In this document: in pieces, positions 5,460 through 6,540 of the stretch
How the letters are laid out: the number at the start of each line of letters is the position of its first letter
Numbering within the stretch: the stretch's first letter is position 1
Source: Anaerolineae bacterium
GTDB taxonomy: Bacteria > Chloroflexota > Anaerolineae > Aggregatilineales > Aggregatilineaceae
Direction: 5' to 3'
NCBI GenBank assembly: GCA_018056405.1
Contig: JAGPFT010000173.1
Location: 1-6,540 of the forward strand
DNA length: 6,540 nucleotides
Made by a program: the position numbers and the translations under genes
Notes under the pieces: model-generated
Told to the model about the DNA's origin: nothing
Databases searched by the model: none
Seen by the model: the letters and a program-made list of their open reading frames with translations, nothing else

Positions 5460-6540
5460 ATGGCTGATGACGAACTCTTTGAAAACCTGGACGATTTCGG
5501 CGATCTGGACGAAGAGCCGAGTTTCGGGCTGGTCGAGGACGAGTTTCCGCTTGACCTGATGGAGCCGGAGCCGGAAGGGTTGAGCCGCACCTTCAAGATC
5601 GTGGGCGCGCTCATGGGGCTGGCGGTGCTGGCTATCATCGCTGTGCTCGTCTACTTCGCATTGGGCGACCAGGATAAACTGGCGCCCAACGAGAAGACCA
5701 GCACGGCAGTAGCCCAGCTTAACCAGACCATCGAGGCGGAGTACAACGCGACGCTGACGGCTCTGGCGGCCATTGAAGCGGCCACGCAGACGGCGGTCTT
5801 CAACGCCGAACTGACGGCGACCGCTGAGTTCTTCGTCCGCCAGACCGAGCAAGCCCTCGCCGCCACCGACGCCGCCCTGACGGCCACCGCCGAGTTCGCC
5901 GCCAACCAGACGCTGGCCGCTGCCCAGGCTGCAACCCAGGACGCGCTCAACCAAAATCTGACGGCGACCGCCGAGGCCAACCGCCTCGTCGGGATCGTCA
6001 TTGACGAGCAGGGCACCATCTTCGGCAACGTCACGCTCAAACTCTACCGTGACGACGGCGACGGCGTCTTCACCCCCGAAGACCGCACTCCTGCGCCGGA
6101 GCAAGCTCCGCTGAGCGCGGCGGGCCTGGTCTATAACGAGCCGGTTGAAGGAACGCTGGAAGCCGGTCAGACGGTGACCTGGCCTTTCAATGGCGCGGCG
6201 GGCGATGTGGTCACCATTGACGCGGTGGCCGCCACCGAGGGGCTAGACCTGTTCGTCGAGTTGGTCGGGCCAGATGGCGTGCTGGTGGCCGGTGACGACG
6301 ACAGCGGCGAAGGTACCAACCCGCGCGTCGCCAGCGTCACTTTGCCAGCCAGCGGCCAGTACACGGTGCATGTGAGCAGCGTCGCCGGGGCGGGTGGCTA
6401 CACGCTGACCGTCGCCAGCGAAGGGGGCAGCACCGCCCGTTCGTCGCAATCTGCGTCGGGCATTGTGCTGGTGCAGGCGGGCGCGGCCACACCCACGCCA
6501 GAGATCAGCGCAGACGAGCTGATCGCGGTGATCACAACGG
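5460..6540 (+). CDS. Single-pass membrane surface protein with Thr/Ala repeat stalk and PPC-like domain (3' partial)
   Basis: The frame runs from ATG 5460 to the right edge without a stop, so at least 360 residues are encoded and the end is missing. Residues 1-40 are strongly acidic (MADDELFENLDDFGDLDEEP at the start). A short stretch with Arg and Lys (LSRTFK, 41-46) precedes a hydrophobic helix (about 47-67), giving an N-in, C-out signal anchor. Residues 80-174 are Ala/Thr/Gln/Asn-rich with recurring LTATAEF-like units, probably a helical stalk. Residues 177-210 form a beta segment with an EF-hand-like acidic loop (RDDGDGVFTPED, 197-208). Residues 224-318 resemble a pre-peptidase C-terminal (PPC, PF04151-like) beta-sandwich: a G-x-L start, WPFNGAAGD, GLDLFVELVGPDG, GDDDSG, and SGQYTVHV with GGYTLTV. 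A Thr/Pro linker (ATPTPE) follows. PPC domains are usually accessories of secreted proteins; whether an enzyme follows cannot be seen. It lies 203 nt after the operon and may be separately transcribed. Confidence 0.88.
   Translation, partial: MADDELFENLDDFGDLDEEPSFGLVEDEFPLDLMEPEPEGLSRTFKIVGALMGLAVLAIIAVLVYFALGDQDKLAPNEKTSTAVAQLNQTIEAEYNATLTALAAIEAATQTAVFNAELTATAEFFVRQTEQALAATDAALTATAEFAANQTLAAAQAATQDALNQNLTATAEANRLVGIVIDEQGTIFGNVTLKLYRDDGDGVFTPEDRTPAPEQAPLSAAGLVYNEPVEGTLEAGQTVTWPFNGAAGDVVTIDAVAATEGLDLFVELVGPDGVLVAGDDDSGEGTNPRVASVTLPASGQYTVHVSSVAGAGGYTLTVASEGGSTARSSQSASGIVLVQAGAATPTPEISADELIAVITT
5811..5978 (+). repeat. In-gene Thr/Ala repeat units (LTATAE)
   Basis: Near-identical 18-nt units encoding LTATAE begin at 5811, 5877 and 5958, differing from one another only at one or two third-codon positions. 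The same theme, more diverged, starts at about 5754 (LTALAA). The 66- and 81-nt intervals preserve the reading frame (22 and 27 residues). They form part of the extracytoplasmic stalk, probably helical or O-glycosylatable; both are inferences from composition. Confidence 0.6.

Noticed and set aside
5450..5467. Five-codon leader ORF (MDSHG) overlapping the start at 5460
   Set aside because: It sits directly against the Shine-Dalgarno sequence with no room for ribosome spacing and shows no attenuator-like codon run, so it is probably incidental.
5319..6104. A 261-codon open frame on the - strand opposite the surface-protein gene
   Set aside because: It lies antisense to a gene with clear TM, repeat and PPC-like features, has no recognisable domain and begins inside that gene; long antisense frames are expected at this GC content.

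Overview
The window is GC-rich (well above 60% by eye) and almost fully coding on the + strand. It holds five consecutive genes; the first is cut by the left edge and the last by the right edge. The base composition, the Thr/Ala 'TATAE'-type tract in the last protein, the MutL-type ASKHA protein with no mutase beside it, and the REP-like GGGCGCAGC palindrome ending in CCCCTAC together suggest a Chloroflexota bacterium (Anaerolineae-like). This is inference from style; no rRNA or marker gene is present.

Layout. (1) 1..1629, partial: a protein with a long acidic cytoplasmic tail, two membrane helices and a predicted extracytoplasmic domain of about 250 residues between them. (2) 1626..2303: a protein of about six membrane helices, joined to gene 1 by a 4-nt GTGA overlap. 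(3) 2310..4187: a 625-residue MutL/GlmL-family ASKHA (actin-like ATPase fold) protein, 6 nt after gene 2. (4) 4171..5256: a soluble, beta-rich protein with a barrel-sandwich-like hairpin and a KOW/SH3-like C-terminus, overlapping gene 3 by 17 nt and preceded by a strong Shine-Dalgarno sequence. (5) After a gap of about 200 nt carrying a perfect 9-bp palindrome, 5460 to the right edge: a single-pass membrane protein with an acidic cytoplasmic tail, an extracytoplasmic Thr/Ala repeat stalk, a beta/EF-hand-like segment and a PPC-like (pre-peptidase C-terminal) beta-sandwich domain.

How they may work together. Genes 1-4 have the spacing of one translationally coupled operon. They pair a putative cytoplasmic ATPase of the MutL family with two integral membrane proteins and one soluble beta-rich protein. 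Known MutL/GlmL proteins are associated with adenosylcobalamin-dependent glutamate mutase, but no mutase subunit or B12-binding motif is visible here. The ATPase may therefore have been recruited to a membrane-bound apparatus, loosely like the actin-like PilM/FtsA/GspL proteins that dock on cytoplasmic tails of membrane partners. That is a hypothesis. Gene 5 may belong to the same locus or be a separately transcribed surface protein. No RNA genes, CRISPR arrays, transposase genes or phage genes were seen.
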